From JALORV01 sp963703945 (lineage in GTDB: Bacteria; Pseudomonadota; Gammaproteobacteria; Burkholderiales; Burkholderiaceae_F): 64,000 nucleotides of DNA. The notes beneath the pieces were generated by a model. It ran no database searches, was not told where the DNA came from, and was given only the letters and a program-made list of their open reading frames with translations. Shown here in pieces: positions 63,183 through 64,000 of this stretch (positions are counted from its first letter, which is position 1; each line of letters opens with the position of its first letter). The position numbers and the translations under genes are program-made. The DNA lies in contig CAVPGM010000007.1 of NCBI GenBank assembly GCA_963703945.1, positions 62,001 to 126,000 on the forward strand, written 5' to 3'.

Positions 63183-63623
63183 ATGCCGCACGTCGAACGC
63201 TCAGTACTCGTCCACTACAGTGCCGAGCAGATGTTCGATCTGGTGGCCGACATCGAGGAGTACCCGAGCTTCCTGCCGTGGTGCAGCGGTTCGCGCGTGG
63301 TCGCCGATCATGGCGGCGGTGTGGAGGCGAGCGTCGAGATCGACTATCGCGGCATCCGGTCGCGCTTCAGCACGCGCAACCATCTGCGCTATCCGGAACA
63401 GATCCGCATGTCACTGGTCGACGGGCCGTTCAAGGCGCTCGACGGGCACTGGCAGTTTCATGCGCTGCGCCCCGGCGCGTGCAAGGTGCACCTGACGCTG
63501 CATTACGCCTTTGCCAGCAGCCTGCTGGGACGGGCCGTCGCACCGGTATTCGATTCGATCGCGAATTCGATGATCGATTCGTTCGCGCAGCGTGCCGAAG
63601 ACCTCTACGGACCGAGCGAGTGA
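63183..63623 (+). CDS. ratA: RatA-like type II toxin/START domain protein
   Basis: A 146-residue START/SRPBCC protein of the RatA (YfjG, Coq10-like) family: MPHVERSVLVHYSAEQMFDL, EEYPSFLPWCSGSRVV and FDSIANSMIDSFAQRAEDLY. E. coli RatA was reported to block 70S formation; the family is also related to Coq10, a ubiquinone-binding protein, so a toxin role is not certain. Lies opposite smpB and overlaps rnfH by 4 nt, which matches the conserved smpB/ratA/rnfH order. Confidence 0.9.
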   Translation: MPHVERSVLVHYSAEQMFDLVADIEEYPSFLPWCSGSRVVADHGGGVEASVEIDYRGIRSRFSTRNHLRYPEQIRMSLVDGPFKALDGHWQFHALRPGACKVHLTLHYAFASSLLGRAVAPVFDSIANSMIDSFAQRAEDLYGPSE

Positions 63624-63916
63624 TCGTCACAGTCGTTTACGCACGGCCCGGCATGCAGCACGTGCTGCCGACCGATGTGGCTGCCGGCGCGACCGTCGAG
63701 CAGGCGATCATCGCGTCGGGCCTGCTGGCGCTGGTACCTGGATTGAAGCTGGCCGAGGCTGGCGCAGGGATCTGGAATCATCCCGTCGCGCTCGATGCAC
63801 TGGTGCGCGAGGGTGATCGCATCGAGGTCTATCGACCGCTGCAGGTCGATCCGAAGGAGGCACGGCGCTTGCGTGCCGAGATACGCCGGCGTCGCCGGCC
63901 GGCGCGTAAAACCTAG
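63620..63916 (+). CDS. rnfH: RnfH family protein (UPF0125)
   Basis: A 98-residue ubiquitin-fold (beta-grasp) protein of unknown role, named for proximity to rnf genes in some species. Core: VIVTVVYARPGMQHVLPTDV, ATVEQAIIASGLL and EGDRIEVYRPLQVDPKEARR, then a basic tail. GTG 63620 overlaps the ratA stop by 4 nt. In E. coli the ratA-rnfH pair (RatAB) is also adjacent. Its stop overlaps the end of a convergent partial gene by 3 nt. Confidence 0.88.
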   Translation: MIVTVVYARPGMQHVLPTDVAAGATVEQAIIASGLLALVPGLKLAEAGAGIWNHPVALDALVREGDRIEVYRPLQVDPKEARRLRAEIRRRRRPARKT

Positions 63917-64000
63917 CCGCAGGTCGACTGCATCATCTTGCGCGTGCGCTCCACCTCGCTGGCGCGCTGAGCATCGTCGAGATGCTCGAGGTTGCCGGCG
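63913..64000 (-). CDS. hypothetical protein, C-terminal end only
   Basis: The minus-strand frame is open to the right edge and ends at TAG 63915-63913, giving 28 C-terminal residues (AGNLEHLDDAQRASEVERTR then KMMQSTCG). The charged helix and terminal Cys-Gly look like the end of a DUF4124-type small periplasmic protein, which often sits here in betaproteobacteria, but too little is visible to be sure. Convergent with rnfH. Confidence 0.4.
   Translation of the reverse strand, partial: AGNLEHLDDAQRASEVERTRKMMQSTCG

Noticed and set aside
63183..63916. RatA-RatB (RnfH) toxin-antitoxin system
   Set aside because: The pair is a conserved housekeeping neighbourhood beside smpB; the family is also Coq10-like, and nothing in the sequence shows toxin action.
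1..64000. Programmed +1 frameshifting as an explanation for the broken genes
   Set aside because: The sites share no slippery sequence, rare codon or stop codon, and affect unrelated genes; error is simpler.

Overview
The window looks like chromosome of a high-GC betaproteobacterium, most likely Burkholderiales or a near relative. This rests on gene order recalled from that group (queF-dapC-dapD-pilU-dapE-prmB; smc-zipA-ligA; glnD/map/rpsB-tsf-pyrH-frr-uppS-cdsA-dxr-rseP-bamA-skp-lpxD-fabZ-lpxA-lpxB-rnhB; ppsR/ppsA; smpB/ratA/rnfH) and on heavy G/C third-position use. No tRNA, rRNA, CRISPR array, transposase or phage gene was seen.

Layout. 1-6.7 kb is metabolic and accessory: the end of a GMC oxidoreductase, DJ-1/PfpI, ribbon-helix-helix and VOC proteins, a divergent acyl-CoA dehydrogenase/GST pair, a quinone oxidoreductase, an exported SRPBCC protein and a pirin. 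6.8-15.3 kb is a one-strand run of exported or membrane proteins, mostly of unknown role: a patatin-like lipoprotein, a chalcone-isomerase-like protein, a DUF4239 protein, an outer-membrane MetA-like protein, DUF1254/DUF1214, two unknown proteins, a broken DUF2092 gene and a glycine-rich repeat protein. 15.4-24.7 kb (minus strand) is a compact chain in which dapE, prmB, an ABC-F ATPase, an AMACR-like CoA transferase, a histidine phosphatase, an APH-like kinase and a short ClpX-like ATPase mostly overlap by 4 nt, followed by an MFS transporter. 24.7-29 kb holds pilU, dapD, dapC and queF. 29-37.5 kb holds smc, zipA, ligA, an MTA/MTI phosphorylase and def. 37.5-41.2 kb holds glnD and map on the minus strand. 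41.2-56.5 kb is the large housekeeping run from rpsB to a SpoU methyltransferase, covering translation, isoprenoid/phospholipid synthesis, outer-membrane assembly and lipid A. 56.5-64 kb holds ppsR/ppsA, a cNMP-CBS-DUF294 protein with an exonuclease, smpB, ratA and rnfH.

Two features stand out beyond the genes. First, at least ten single-base frameshifts break otherwise normal genes, including the essential smc, ligA (twice), rseP and lpxB. Nearly all are one extra base. This points to residual sequencing or assembly error, not gene decay, and it also explains an apparent QOR-SRPBCC fusion. Second, the larger intergenic gaps are filled by non-coding elements with terminal inverted repeats: one family at 40087-40357 and 57427-57616 with a 21-nt end fragment at 24728-24748, a different element with perfect 26-bp ends at 32632-32969, and a third flanked by mirrored hairpins at 26075-26454. 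They abut stop codons (map, pilU), a start codon (zipA) and the ppsR/ppsA divergent promoter region.
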